DNA of 64,000 bases from assembly GCA_024711295.1 (NCBI GenBank), contig JANJTB010000040.1, positions 1 to 64,000 of the forward strand. Direction: 5' to 3'. Every line of letters begins with the position of its first letter. Positions within the stretch are counted from its first letter, which is position 1. Of the stretch, positions 26,215-35,210 are shown piece by piece. The stretch is from a bacterium. Lineage in GTDB: Bacteria; Bacteroidota; Ignavibacteria; Kapaibacteriales; UBA2268. The position numbers were made by a program, and so were the translations under genes. Under the pieces are notes generated by a model. That model ran no database searches and was not told where the DNA came from. It worked only from the letters and a program-made list of their open reading frames with translations.

Positions 26215-26337
26215 GCTAAAAAATGTCTTTATTATTCAATTTCTTAAATACTTACACGTGAATTAACAATTATTTACGACAAACCACAAACATTTAATTT
26301 AAAAACGAAAACTAATTTAGAATAAAGGAAAGTATAA

Positions 26338-26679
26338 ATGATTATCGAAACATTTCCTAATCCTGCACCTGAGCGAGATTACGAGATTACACACATAAAT
26401 GATGAATTTACATCTGTTTGCCCAAAGACTGGATTGCCTGATTTCGGTAGAGTTATTGTTCGCTATATACCCGACCAGACCTGTATAGAGCTTAAAGCAT
26501 TGAAATACTATTTCTTTGAATTTCGGAACAAAGGTATCTTTTACGAAGCCATAACCAACCAAATACTCAATGACTTAGTAGCATGTTGTGAGCCAAGGGA
26601 AATGGAGGTTACTACAGAGTGGAAAGTTCGTGGAGGAATAAACTCTGTTATAAAGGCAAAATATACCAAAGGAGCTTGA
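26338..26679 (+). CDS. queF: NADPH-dependent 7-cyano-7-deazaguanine reductase QueF
   Basis: A 113-residue type I QueF of the tunnelling-fold superfamily that reduces preQ0 to preQ1 in queuosine synthesis. The nucleophile is C28 in SVCPKTGLPDF, with the catalytic D35 seven residues later. ELKALKYYF (residues 51-59) is the QueF signature, and E70 in FYEAITNQ binds the substrate ring. It is short for the family but contains the whole core. Its stop overlaps the region of the queD start. I looked for a preQ1 riboswitch in the leader and saw none. Confidence 0.95.
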   Translation: MIIETFPNPAPERDYEITHINDEFTSVCPKTGLPDFGRVIVRYIPDQTCIELKALKYYFFEFRNKGIFYEAITNQILNDLVACCEPREMEVTTEWKVRGGINSVIKAKYTKGA

Positions 26680-26681
26680 CT

Positions 26682-27107
26682 GTGCTTACAAGAATTGGCA
26701 AAGAGTACAAATGGGAAATGAGCCACAGACTACCATTCCATGAAGGACCATGCAAAAATCTTCACGGGCATTCCTATAAAATGTTCGTTATCTTGGAGGG
26801 TATCCCCGACTCAAATTCTATGGTATTGGATTATTACGATATTGACAGGTTTGTTAAGCCCTTGCTCGACAAACTCGACCACTCCTTTTTATGTGATGCA
26901 AGCGATAGTCTGATGATTAATTTCCTTAGAGAAAACGGATTCAAATTCCACATAATGCCTAATTACACTACATCTGAAAATATCGTTAATTATTTCCTTG
27001 AGTTAGCCGGTAAGCACTTTTCTCAGTTCGGGAATATTCGTAATCTGAGTATCAAAATATACGAAACGGAAGATGCCTATGCCGAGCGTACAGTATCTCT
27101 GAAGTAA
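26682..27107 (+). CDS. queD: 6-carboxy-5,6,7,8-tetrahydropterin synthase QueD
   Basis: A 141-residue PTPS/QueD family enzyme that converts 7,8-dihydroneopterin triphosphate to 6-carboxytetrahydropterin, the first dedicated step toward preQ0. Zinc ligands are H15 (SHRL), H28 and H30 (NLHGHSY), and the catalytic Cys is C24 (CKNLHGH). The C-terminal active-site Glu lies in IYETEDAYAE. I start it at GTG 26682 because GGAG ends seven bases upstream; a TTG at 26676 overlaps the queF stop, and a longer frame begins inside queF. The pair is tightly coupled to queF, but queC and queE are not in this window. Confidence 0.93.
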   Translation: MLTRIGKEYKWEMSHRLPFHEGPCKNLHGHSYKMFVILEGIPDSNSMVLDYYDIDRFVKPLLDKLDHSFLCDASDSLMINFLRENGFKFHIMPNYTTSENIVNYFLELAGKHFSQFGNIRNLSIKIYETEDAYAERTVSLK

Positions 27108-27146
27108 TCAATCCCCCCAAATAAACAGTAATCAGTTCAATAATAG

Positions 27147-27182
27147 AAACGGGACTCAACTCATAAGAATTGGGTCCCGTTT
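27147..27182. terminator. Bidirectional hairpin between queD and the E1 gene
   Basis: A 13-bp stem (AAACGGGACTCAA with TTGGGTCCCGTTT, two G-T pairs) lies between the convergent genes. T-rich flanks are short, so it is a moderate terminator in both directions. Confidence 0.75.
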
Positions 27183-27210
27183 GATTAAATTACAAACAGA
27201 AATTATGAAT

Positions 27211-29454
27211 TTAGAAATTCATCAATTCACTAATATGTTCATATACTTTTTGCTCGTTCGGAAGGACATCTTCTTCATAAACAGGAGCATAAGGGATGTG
27301 ACTGTCTTTTGCAGCCAGTCTCATAACTGGAGCATCCAGCCAGTTGAAAGCATGTTGTGAAATTGTAGCTGATACTTCAGCACCAAATCCGGATGTAAGA
27401 GTATCCTCGTGAACAATCAGCACTCGACCGGTTTGCTTTGCTGATTCGAGTACCAATTCTTTATCCCATGGCGAAATGGTACGGAGGTCAATAATTCTGA
27501 TATTCTTGCCTGTTTCCTTTTCATATTTCTTAACAGCATTTAAAGAGTCTTTGACACCCATTCCATAAGTGATAATTACAGCATCACTACCATCTTTGAC
27601 AATTTTACCTTTTCCGAAAGGTATGAGGTAGTTTTCATCCGGCTCGATGGTTCGTGCAAACGGTAATCTATACATACCTTTATGTTCGCAGAAGATAACA
27701 GGATCATCAATTCTGCATGCAGTTTTAAGTAATCCTTTAGCATCAGCGGCATTACTTGGATAAGCAATATAAAGACCGGGAATGTGTGCAAAAATGCCTT
27801 CGATATTTTGCGAGTGGCACAATCCACCGTGTATATAGCCACCTACAGCAACGCGTGTTACAACAGGTGCTTTGAATCCTCCGTTCGAACGGTATCTCAT
27901 TGTTGCAATTTCATTCTTGTACTGCATAAATGCGGGCCAGATATAGTCACCAAACTGAATTTCTACCACCGGTTTGTAACCCCTGACAGCAAGTCCAAGT
28001 GCAACTCCTGCAATTGATGCTTCAGCAAGTGGTGAGTTGAATACACGATTTTCACCAAATTCATTTGTCAACCCTCGTGTAGCCGTAAATACGCCACCTT
28101 TCGGATCTGCTATATCTTCGCCAAAAATTACCATTTTATCATTCAATCGCATTTCCTCTGCAAGAGCATGATTAACAGCATCAACCAATACAATAGGATT
28201 ACCGGCTTGAGGCTCGGATTGTGCATAAGCCAGATCACGAGTATCATCTTCGGCGTAAAGAGTTTTTAATGAATTTTCGGCTTTGGGATCAGGACGGGTT
28301 TCAGCCCATTCTACAGCTGCATTTATTTCATTTTTAACAGTATTTCTTAAATCTTCGATTTCATCTGTTGTTGCAATTTTGTGCTCAAGAAGATAATTAG
28401 CCAGTATTTTGATACAATCACGTTTAGATTCAGCATTTGCCAATTCCTCTTCTGAACGGTACTTACGATGGTCGTCAGATGACGAGTGTGGTAACAACCT
28501 CTCAACAACCGCATGGAGCAAAGCAGGTCCTCTACCTTCACGAATATACTTAACAGCGTCTCGGGCAGCTTTAACTGATTCAAAATAATCAGTGCCGTCA
28601 TACTCTTTCATGTAAAGGCCCGGATAACAGCAAAATGAATGAACAACACTCGAGCCCATACTTTGGTCAGCCCTTGGAACAGAAATTGCGTAACCATTAT
28701 CCTGAATATGGAAAAGCGTTGGCAAGCTATCTTTTGTTGCCCAGTTAACTGCTTCATAAAATTCACCCTGACTTGTTGTGCCTTCACCGGAGGCAACATA
28801 AGTCAATTCGTCGGTTTTATTCTTCTTTGAAGCCATAGAGCAGCCAACAGCATTCAGAAATTGAGTACCTGTTGGTGATGACTGTGTTGGCATATTATAT
28901 TTAGGATGACCATAGTGGCCCGGCATTTGTCTGCCACCTGTTGCAGGATCTTCTTCTTTACCGAGAGCAAGAAGAAAATAATCCTGAAGGCTGAAGCCCA
29001 AGCCAAAAGATAATGCCATATCGCGATAATATGTCCAAGCCCAGTCCTTTCCTGACTCCATTGCAAAAGCGATAGCAGTCTGAGTAGCTTCGTGACCTGA
29101 GCATCCTATATGGAAAAACGATTTACCCTGCTTAACTAAAGTGAGGTGCTTTTCGTCGGTATAACGCGCTTGCATCATATTTTTCAAAGCACGCATAAGG
29201 TGTTCTTTATCAAGATTTAATGTAATGTGAGGTGCTTCTTTGCGGTCGAGTTTTGTTCTGTCAACAGAACAATCTTCGCCTCTGCCGTGATGACAACGTG
29301 AACCTATAATTTCCGGTTGTATTACGTCTATTTTTACTAAGCGTTCGTAAGCATTCAATTTCGCATTTGATTCTACTGCTTCTTCAGTTTTTGCTGCTTT
29401 TGATTTTGATGGTTTTGCAGCAGTTTTAGTCGAAGTAGTTGTTTTTTTTGCCAT
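27211..29454 (-). CDS. Fused 2-oxoacid dehydrogenase E1 (alpha-beta), branched-chain/pyruvate type
   Basis: A 747-residue thiamine diphosphate enzyme that joins the alpha and beta E1 subunits in one chain. The alpha part covers about residues 75-400: FFHIGCSGHEA, the TPP-binding GEGTTSQGEFYEAVNWA (223-239) and QDNGYAIS; the phospho-loop region is HSSSDDHRKYRS. The beta part covers about 425-747: VFGEDIADPKGGVF, VEIQFGDYIWPA, GGYIHGGLCHSQ and VHEDTLTSGFGAEV. The E1 decarboxylates a 2-oxoacid (branched-chain or pyruvate) and passes the acyl group to E2 lipoyl domains. A Lys/Ala/Thr-rich N-terminal tail (about 1-30) and a CHHGRGEDC motif (54-62) are extra. No E2 or E3 gene is adjacent. Confidence 0.94.
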   Translation of the reverse strand: MAKKTTTSTKTAAKPSKSKAAKTEEAVESNAKLNAYERLVKIDVIQPEIIGSRCHHGRGEDCSVDRTKLDRKEAPHITLNLDKEHLMRALKNMMQARYTDEKHLTLVKQGKSFFHIGCSGHEATQTAIAFAMESGKDWAWTYYRDMALSFGLGFSLQDYFLLALGKEEDPATGGRQMPGHYGHPKYNMPTQSSPTGTQFLNAVGCSMASKKNKTDELTYVASGEGTTSQGEFYEAVNWATKDSLPTLFHIQDNGYAISVPRADQSMGSSVVHSFCCYPGLYMKEYDGTDYFESVKAARDAVKYIREGRGPALLHAVVERLLPHSSSDDHRKYRSEEELANAESKRDCIKILANYLLEHKIATTDEIEDLRNTVKNEINAAVEWAETRPDPKAENSLKTLYAEDDTRDLAYAQSEPQAGNPIVLVDAVNHALAEEMRLNDKMVIFGEDIADPKGGVFTATRGLTNEFGENRVFNSPLAEASIAGVALGLAVRGYKPVVEIQFGDYIWPAFMQYKNEIATMRYRSNGGFKAPVVTRVAVGGYIHGGLCHSQNIEGIFAHIPGLYIAYPSNAADAKGLLKTACRIDDPVIFCEHKGMYRLPFARTIEPDENYLIPFGKGKIVKDGSDAVIITYGMGVKDSLNAVKKYEKETGKNIRIIDLRTISPWDKELVLESAKQTGRVLIVHEDTLTSGFGAEVSATISQHAFNWLDAPVMRLAAKDSHIPYAPVYEEDVLPNEQKVYEHISELMNF

Positions 29455-29539
29455 ATTCGGTTACTCGGTTATTTTATATTTGAATTGAACAATTAATTTG
29501 CTATTTTTAGAGATTATATATTTGGGAATTTAATATTTT

Positions 29540-30685
29540 ATGTCTTGGCACAAAATAATTGGTCACGATAAAATTAAAAGAATATTGCAAAATGCAATAA
29601 AAAACAATAGAATAGCTCATGCTTATTGCTTTACCGGAATTCATGGAATAGGCAAGGATGCATTGGCTATACAATTTGCCAAAACGGTCAATTGCGAACA
29701 TCAGGTTGTTATTGATGATTTTATTGATTCATGTGACGAATGCCATACATGTCGGCAATTCGACAGTTTGAGCCATCCCAATATTGAATTATTATTTTCT
29801 CTGCCTGCAGGCAAGTCATCAGATAGCAGATCGGATTCTCAGTACGATAAGTTATCCTCAGAGCAAATTGATATCATCAAGGAAGAGCTCGAGCAAAAAG
29901 CTGCTAATCCATATTTACCGATAAATATTCCTAACGCAAGCCAAATCAAAATTTCAGGTATAAGAGATGTTAAGCAAAAATTTGCAATGAGTTCATTTAA
30001 CGGTAAACGAAGGTTTTTGATTGTCCTGAAAGCCGAAGAGATGAATCAGGAAGCTGCAAATGCATTTCTGAAAACTCTTGAAGAGCCGCAGGAGAATATC
30101 ACAATAATTATGATTACGTCAAAACCTGAATCACTCCTACAGACCATCATGAGCCGGTGTCAGCAAATAATTATTCCTCCACTCGACGATTCGCAAATTA
30201 TTCGTAAACTCATTACCGACAACAACATACCTGAATTAGATGCACGTATTGCTTCGAGGTTTGCACAGGGCTCGTACCTTAAGGCACTTGAGTTTACTTC
30301 TGACGAAAATAAAACACTTCGCAACGAAGTAGTTGATTTATTACGCACTTCTCTAAAAAAAGCAAAGTATAGAGAGGAATTGGTTACTGGAGTTGAAAAT
30401 TTAATAAAAAGCAAGGACAAAAATCTGGTTTCAAGAATATTGCAAATGCTTATGTTTTGGCTGAACGATGCCAATCTTCTGAAAATCGGTGGAAGCCCTC
30501 AGGATATGGTTAATATAGATGATGTACAGACCATTGAAAAGTTCTACAGAGTGTTTGGAAGTAAAGATATCGAAAAAGCTATAATTGAAATTGATACATC
30601 AATATCATTAATTTACCGCAATGTAGCTTTGAATTTGATATTAATTTCACTTTTTATCAGAATTAGACGAATTTTTATTGATTAA
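29540..30685 (+). CDS. holB: DNA polymerase III delta-prime subunit
   Basis: A 381-residue clamp-loader subunit. The opening SWHKIIGHDKIKRILQNAIKNNRIAHAYCF is the classic HolB/DnaX start. The P-loop is GIHGIGKD (33-40), with Asp where active loaders have Thr/Ser. The zinc-binding cysteines are C52, C65, C68 and C71. SEEMNQEAANAFLKTLEEP-type Walker B/sensor sequence and SRCQQI follow (residues about 170-215). It loads the sliding clamp with DnaX and HolA. A TATATTTG promoter-like box lies at 29517-29524, just before the ATG. It is followed by ricT, the same order as holB-yaaT in Bacillus. Confidence 0.93.
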   Translation: MSWHKIIGHDKIKRILQNAIKNNRIAHAYCFTGIHGIGKDALAIQFAKTVNCEHQVVIDDFIDSCDECHTCRQFDSLSHPNIELLFSLPAGKSSDSRSDSQYDKLSSEQIDIIKEELEQKAANPYLPINIPNASQIKISGIRDVKQKFAMSSFNGKRRFLIVLKAEEMNQEAANAFLKTLEEPQENITIIMITSKPESLLQTIMSRCQQIIIPPLDDSQIIRKLITDNNIPELDARIASRFAQGSYLKALEFTSDENKTLRNEVVDLLRTSLKKAKYREELVTGVENLIKSKDKNLVSRILQMLMFWLNDANLLKIGGSPQDMVNIDDVQTIEKFYRVFGSKDIEKAIIEIDTSISLIYRNVALNLILISLFIRIRRIFID

Positions 30686-30789
30686 TAAAAAAAAATCATT
30701 ATTTTGCATAATATTTTGATACATAATTAACATAAATTGTTCTTTTTTAATATAGATTCGTACAGGTTAAATGCTTGTGGAATATTGCG

Positions 30790-31890
30790 ATGAATACAAC
30801 AAATAATGATATAAATAAAAGCAATATTTCTCCGACACCGTTTCGAGCTAAATATGAGTATTACGAACATGGGTTGAACCCTGACATAGATGAGCTAAAA
30901 TATGTTTATTCCTTGCCAAAATCCGGATATAGCAATTACGATTTTTTATTGAAGAATGGTGAGAAATACTCAAAGAAAGTAGAAGCAGAATTCGTAGAAG
31001 TATTGATGAAAGGAAACATCAGAAATGTTTTCCGTAACGAGAACCGGGTTCCTCTCAGAATAGATGATTTTGTAGTCGTAGAATGTGAAAATGGTCCCGA
31101 AATCGGCAGAGTCGTTGACTTTGGTGATAAATCAATTGCAAAATCCTGCATGTGCTCACGACAAGGAATTGAAGTATGCAAAATTCTCCGCGTACCGGAT
31201 ATTGATGAGCTAAAACTCTTCGATAAAAAACTTCGTGATGAATTTGAAGTTCTCGGAAAAGCCAGAGAAGTAATAAACCGCTATGGCTTTGATATGAAAA
31301 TTACCGAAGCAGCATGGCAATTCGACAGGCAGCGACTTACAATTTTCTTTACTGCACCTCAGAGAATAGACTTCAGAGAGCTTGTAAAAGATTTGGCCCG
31401 ATTGTTTAAGGCAAGAATTGAGCTGAGGCAAATCAGCTCGAGAGAAGAAACAAAAAGATTGGGCGATTTTGTAGGACCATGTGGCAGAGAACTTTGTTGC
31501 ACCACATTTATGTGCAACTTTGGGCATGTAACACTCGATCACGCAAAAGTCCAGCAACTATCAAACAACATTTCAAAATTGAGCGGAAACTGTGGAAGAC
31601 TAAAATGCTGTATCAAATTTGAATATGACACATACTCGACAGCTATCGAGAAATATCCACCTATCGGCTCGGTTATTGAATTTAATAATACTGCTCTAAA
31701 AATCATAAAAATTGATATTTTCAACAGCAAAATCACAACTTACGATGAGTCAAACAGTCAGTATGCTCATTTTACGTCGCAGGAATTATCAGAAATGATT
31801 AAAAAAGGAAAACTGATACTTGCAGCTGATAATTCAGAATCTAAAAAGTTTGATAATTTTGACGAAGAGCTTAAATCATTACTTGATTAG
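30790..31890 (+). CDS. ricT: PSP1/RicT family protein
   Basis: A 366-residue cytoplasmic PSP1-domain protein (RicT/YaaT family). I use ATG at 30790 rather than TTG at 30775. The PSP1 C-terminal domain spans about residues 95-190 (GRVVDFGDKSIAKSC to LRDEFEVLGKAREVI). The diagnostic Cys cluster follows: GPCGRELCCTTFMCNFG and LSGNCGRLKCCIKFEYD, six or more cysteines that in the Bacillus RicA-RicF-RicT complex help bind iron-sulfur clusters. RicT acts in RNA processing and development there; its role outside Firmicutes is poorly known. Adjacency to holB is conserved across phyla. Confidence 0.92.
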   Translation: MNTTNNDINKSNISPTPFRAKYEYYEHGLNPDIDELKYVYSLPKSGYSNYDFLLKNGEKYSKKVEAEFVEVLMKGNIRNVFRNENRVPLRIDDFVVVECENGPEIGRVVDFGDKSIAKSCMCSRQGIEVCKILRVPDIDELKLFDKKLRDEFEVLGKAREVINRYGFDMKITEAAWQFDRQRLTIFFTAPQRIDFRELVKDLARLFKARIELRQISSREETKRLGDFVGPCGRELCCTTFMCNFGHVTLDHAKVQQLSNNISKLSGNCGRLKCCIKFEYDTYSTAIEKYPPIGSVIEFNNTALKIIKIDIFNSKITTYDESNSQYAHFTSQELSEMIKKGKLILAADNSESKKFDNFDEELKSLLD

Positions 31891-31909
31891 TGATTATTAA
31901 ATAATACAT

Positions 31910-32027
31910 CCGATGGCTTCGAGTCATCGGATGTATATTGAACGATCAGCAACCGATCTCTATCCTGCTTCATTAAATTTAAAGTAGATGAGCATATACT
32001 CTTGATATGAAATCTGTGAAGAGACTA
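31910..32027. repeat. 118-base direct repeat, copy A
   Basis: It matches 35563-35680 without gaps over 118 bases with about six mismatches. It opens with a hairpin (CCGATG, loop GCTTCGAGT, CATCGG), extended in this copy to 10 bp by ACAT/ATGT. The part after the hairpin includes GAACGATCAGCAACCGAT. It lies 19 bases after the ricT stop. With copy B it brackets the sigma/anti-sigma/Ycf48 genes. Confidence 0.9.
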
Positions 32028-32118
32028 GCATAAATAAAACTTCTAAGAATAAATCTTCTTTATAATGCATTGAATAAAATAAAGCTAACAATACAAATTT
32101 ATGTTGATAATTATATAT

Positions 32119-33048
32119 TTAATTAATTATAGATTTTTTTACTTTTCCATTATAGTCTTCAATCAAAAAAATGTAGTTTCCTAGAATTTCCATTTTTCCT
32201 GGCCAATCACAATTTCTTGTACTGTCAAATACTTCCCAACTTACTCCAAAGTTCTTTGAACGTAATATTTCACGGTTTTTATCCCAAGTAGCCAATATCC
32301 AAACTTCACTTCCTTTAATATGAAAATCAATTATATACTCTTTTAATTTAGTTTCAATCCATCTCCAGTTCTTACCACCATCTTTAGAATTTGACAGTAA
32401 TCCACCCGCTCCTGAAATCCAAAGTACTCCATCAAAATTCTTTATTCTCCTAATACTTTCACCCGGAAAAATTGACATTACTTCCCAATTTTTGCCATTA
32501 TCAACAGATTTGTAGATAACAGATGTGTCTCTGTTGTCAGCAGCAATATAAAGAGCATCTCCGATATTTATTATTCCTCTCAAAAATGGATATTCTGTGA
32601 TTACTTTTTCAACTTGCCATACTTTTCCTCCATCAAATGTTCGTAACATGTAACCCTTTTCTGAAATCATAAAGCCATTTTTTTCATCAGTAAAAATAAA
32701 ATCTTTCAAATTATAAACCGGTTCAGCGCTTCTATCTTCAAACTTAGCTCCAATTTTATCAAAATAAACAATAGTGCCCTCGTATCCTGTTACAAGAATG
32801 CCACCATCAGGTGTAAACCCAGCAAAATTTAACATTTTATCAGTTCCTGGATAATGTTTTGTCCAGCTCTTCCCAAAATTATCGGTCAAAAAACAATTTC
32901 CTCGCATACCGACGGCAACACCCAAACCATTACTGTTCATACTAAAACTCCACAAGGGAACTCCCTTAAGCTCAAGAAGATTTTCCCAGTCAGCAGTCTG
33001 TGCGTATGATAAATTGAGCATAAAGAATATAATTATCGTTTTATACAT
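32119..33048 (-). CDS. Ycf48/BNR-type beta-propeller protein
   Basis: A 309-residue exported protein with a signal peptide (MYKTIIIFFMLNLSYAQ). The repeats are those of Ycf48-like/sialidase-type propellers: LTDNFGKSWTKHYP, RTFDGGKVWQVEKV, KSVDNGKNWEVMS, NSKDGGKNWRWIE and RSKNFGVSWEVFD (Asp-box-like S/T-x-D-x-G-x-x-W). These surface propellers are frequent in Bacteroidota and usually carry T9SS tails, but this one has none. It is downstream of the anti-sigma-like gene by 10 bases and is the last gene of the cassette. Confidence 0.87.
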   Translation of the reverse strand: MYKTIIIFFMLNLSYAQTADWENLLELKGVPLWSFSMNSNGLGVAVGMRGNCFLTDNFGKSWTKHYPGTDKMLNFAGFTPDGGILVTGYEGTIVYFDKIGAKFEDRSAEPVYNLKDFIFTDEKNGFMISEKGYMLRTFDGGKVWQVEKVITEYPFLRGIINIGDALYIAADNRDTSVIYKSVDNGKNWEVMSIFPGESIRRIKNFDGVLWISGAGGLLSNSKDGGKNWRWIETKLKEYIIDFHIKGSEVWILATWDKNREILRSKNFGVSWEVFDSTRNCDWPGKMEILGNYIFLIEDYNGKVKKSIIN

Positions 33049-33058
33049 TTTAATTCTC

Positions 33059-34726
33059 CTAATTAATTACAATTCTTTGTGATACAAATTCATTTTTATC
33101 AGTTTTCATACCGAGCAAGTATATACCTGTTGTAAGTTGCCCAAGATTTAATTTCAATGTGTGCTTTCCTTTATCAATTTTCATTGAATTACTTACTTTG
33201 CCCACAAAATTACCCTGTAAGTCATAAATGTTAATTTCAACAATTCTACTGTCTGTCAATTCGAAATCCAAAGTAGTTACCTGCTGATATACAGGGTTAG
33301 GATATATACTACGAATACTTATTACACCACTTTGGAACCTACAAATATCAAAGAAGGTTTCCTTATCAACTTTTTCACAAGCAGTATTTAGGTCAAGTTC
33401 GCCTTTGTTGATTTTTGACATTATATTTAATTCATTAGATAATACTTTTTTATACCTTTCGGGTAATAAATTAATAAATTCAGGTGTTGGATAATACCAT
33501 AAAATAAGCTTTTCAATTATTAAACTATCTCCAAATTTTAATTCAAGGGGTATCAGTTTTGAGTAATCAAAATCACCAAGATAATTTAATCTTATAGGTG
33601 AATTATAATGTTGGTAAATGTAACGATGGCGTGTTCCATTGTATTTGAATGCAGAAATTACTGGTATAGTTTTGCTGTACTCTGATTTGTCCCAACCATT
33701 GAATTTTATAATATTTGATTCAAAGCCTTGCAAATATTTTAATTTCCAATCTGCATAATACTCAAGGTAATCCATTCCAATATCATCTAAATTATTTTTA
33801 TCTGAAATTATTCTTTTGTAGCTTTTATTTACGACACCATCAACAGTATCCAAAACTTCAATTAAATTTTTATTACTAAGTAGAACTTTTCTTAAGTTCC
33901 TTCTGATTTTCCCGTCAACTGTATCAATTGTTGGAATTAATCTATAGGATCTGTCGGGGTTGGATGGTTCTAACATTGAATTAATATTAGCCTTGTGTTT
34001 AAGATCAATCGAATGATGAGCTTTTACCAATAGTGTATCACCATTTACCGGATAACTCATATCTGCAACTTCTTTATTTTCAGGATCAAGACGGTACGCA
34101 TCATTATTACGCATTGGAATTGGATGTAAAATATGATAATACTCAACATTATAGCTAATTTTTTCACCATCATAGTTTACACCAATTTTATCAAGTTCTT
34201 CTTTAGTAAGTTGCAAAGTCATCATCCCGGTAATTGCATTTCCTTCAACATTAGTTTGAATACTTGCAGGCTCTAAGAAATCTGCTTTTTTGCCACTTAA
34301 ACCAATACCGTAACTTTTGATTAATTCTTCACGAGGTGCTTTACGATATGGATTATTCTTAATTAAATCCTTCTCGTCTAAATTTTTGATATTTACATTT
34401 TCAACACTTTTCGGGGTTAAATGATGAGGTTTTAGAGTATCTTCTACAACTATGCTCGAAATATCTGAAGAATTGTTTGAACCCAAATTCGAAGATTTGG
34501 GGCGAACTTCAGTTTTTAATGAATCTTCAAAGAGAATATTCATTCCCAAATAAAATACTGAAACAAACACCAGTAACATAATTCCTCCTTTTAAAAAATT
34601 ATAGTTTGGTTTATCTTTTTTTTCAACTTTTGATAGTATTGAATCAAGTTCTTCAATACTTAGAGGGTCTTTTAGATTTTCAAGATTTTTTGCTGCTCGA
34701 AAATATTTATCCAATTCTTGATTCAT
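33059..34726 (-). CDS. Membrane anti-sigma-like protein with C-terminal T9SS sorting domain
   Basis: A 555-residue protein. The cytoplasmic N-terminus of about 45 residues is helical (LDKYFRAAKNLENLKDPLSIEELDSILSKVEK), then a single membrane helix (about residues 47-66, GGIMLLVFVSVFYLGMNILF). A large exported part without a recognised domain follows. The last 80 residues are a T9SS type A sorting tail (SIYPNPVYQQVTTLDFEL, VEINIYDLQGNFVGKV, LTTGIYLLGMKT). The first codons overlap the sigma factor gene by 20 bases, the classic layout for an anti-sigma. The combination of inner-membrane anchor and T9SS tail is contradictory unless the protein is cleaved. The start is ATG at 34726; TTG at 34729 also fits. 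Confidence 0.8.
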   Translation of the reverse strand: MNQELDKYFRAAKNLENLKDPLSIEELDSILSKVEKKDKPNYNFLKGGIMLLVFVSVFYLGMNILFEDSLKTEVRPKSSNLGSNNSSDISSIVVEDTLKPHHLTPKSVENVNIKNLDEKDLIKNNPYRKAPREELIKSYGIGLSGKKADFLEPASIQTNVEGNAITGMMTLQLTKEELDKIGVNYDGEKISYNVEYYHILHPIPMRNNDAYRLDPENKEVADMSYPVNGDTLLVKAHHSIDLKHKANINSMLEPSNPDRSYRLIPTIDTVDGKIRRNLRKVLLSNKNLIEVLDTVDGVVNKSYKRIISDKNNLDDIGMDYLEYYADWKLKYLQGFESNIIKFNGWDKSEYSKTIPVISAFKYNGTRHRYIYQHYNSPIRLNYLGDFDYSKLIPLELKFGDSLIIEKLILWYYPTPEFINLLPERYKKVLSNELNIMSKINKGELDLNTACEKVDKETFFDICRFQSGVISIRSIYPNPVYQQVTTLDFELTDSRIVEINIYDLQGNFVGKVSNSMKIDKGKHTLKLNLGQLTTGIYLLGMKTDKNEFVSQRIVIN

Positions 34727-35210
34727 CAACTACTCCCATTAATTCTCCCAATTTCCTTCTTGCTCTGTAAAGTCGAGATTTTACGGTATCTTCTGCAATC
34801 CCTAAAATCTTACTGATTTCTTTTCGTGAAAAGCCTTCAATTTCAAATAATATTAATGTTTCCTTATAGTCGTCACCAAGTTTGTTGATATTTTCTTTTA
34901 GAAACTTAATATCGAGCATAGTTTCAGGCGACATATTCCTATTTGTAATCTCATCTAAATCAAAATCATTGTCAAAAACTACTCTCTTATCCAATGATTT
35001 GTAATAAACTCTGCTTGCTATCGTAAAGACAAAAGATAAAAATGCAGCATCATTTTTCAAGTCTTTGTACGCCTTAAATGCCTGGTATAAAGTTTCACTG
35101 AGCAGTTCCTTTGCTTCATTATAGTTTCGCGTCATAAACAAACAGTATCTCCAGATACTATCTTTATTTAATTTATAGTTGTTCGCGAAACTATCTTTTA
35201 AATTTTTCAG
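34707..35210 (-). CDS. ECF-type RNA polymerase sigma factor
   Basis: Region 2 covers FMTRNYNEAKELLSETLYQAFKAY, and region 4 covers LGDDYKETLILFEIEGFSRKEISKILGIAEDTVKSRLYRARRKLGELM with a clear helix-turn-helix. Starting at the standard TTG at 35141 would remove the beginning of region 2. The same frame is open to CTG at 35210 and reads DSFANNYKLNKDSIWRYCLFMTRN, which is normal sigma-2 sequence, so I extend to CTG. An ATG at 35223 is one base out of frame because of an extra A in a run of five; without it the protein would start M-D-L-K-L-K-N. A TATTTTTG -7 box at 35250-35257 fits a start near 35223-35210. It should direct cassette genes under control of the membrane partner. Confidence 0.85.
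   Translation of the reverse strand: MKNLKDSFANNYKLNKDSIWRYCLFMTRNYNEAKELLSETLYQAFKAYKDLKNDAAFLSFVFTIASRVYYKSLDKRVVFDNDFDLDEITNRNMSPETMLDIKFLKENINKLGDDYKETLILFEIEGFSRKEISKILGIAEDTVKSRLYRARRKLGELMGVVDESRIG

Noticed and set aside
26216-26337. preQ1 riboswitch before queF
   Set aside because: No C-rich loop or pseudoknot-type pattern is visible in the AT-rich leader.
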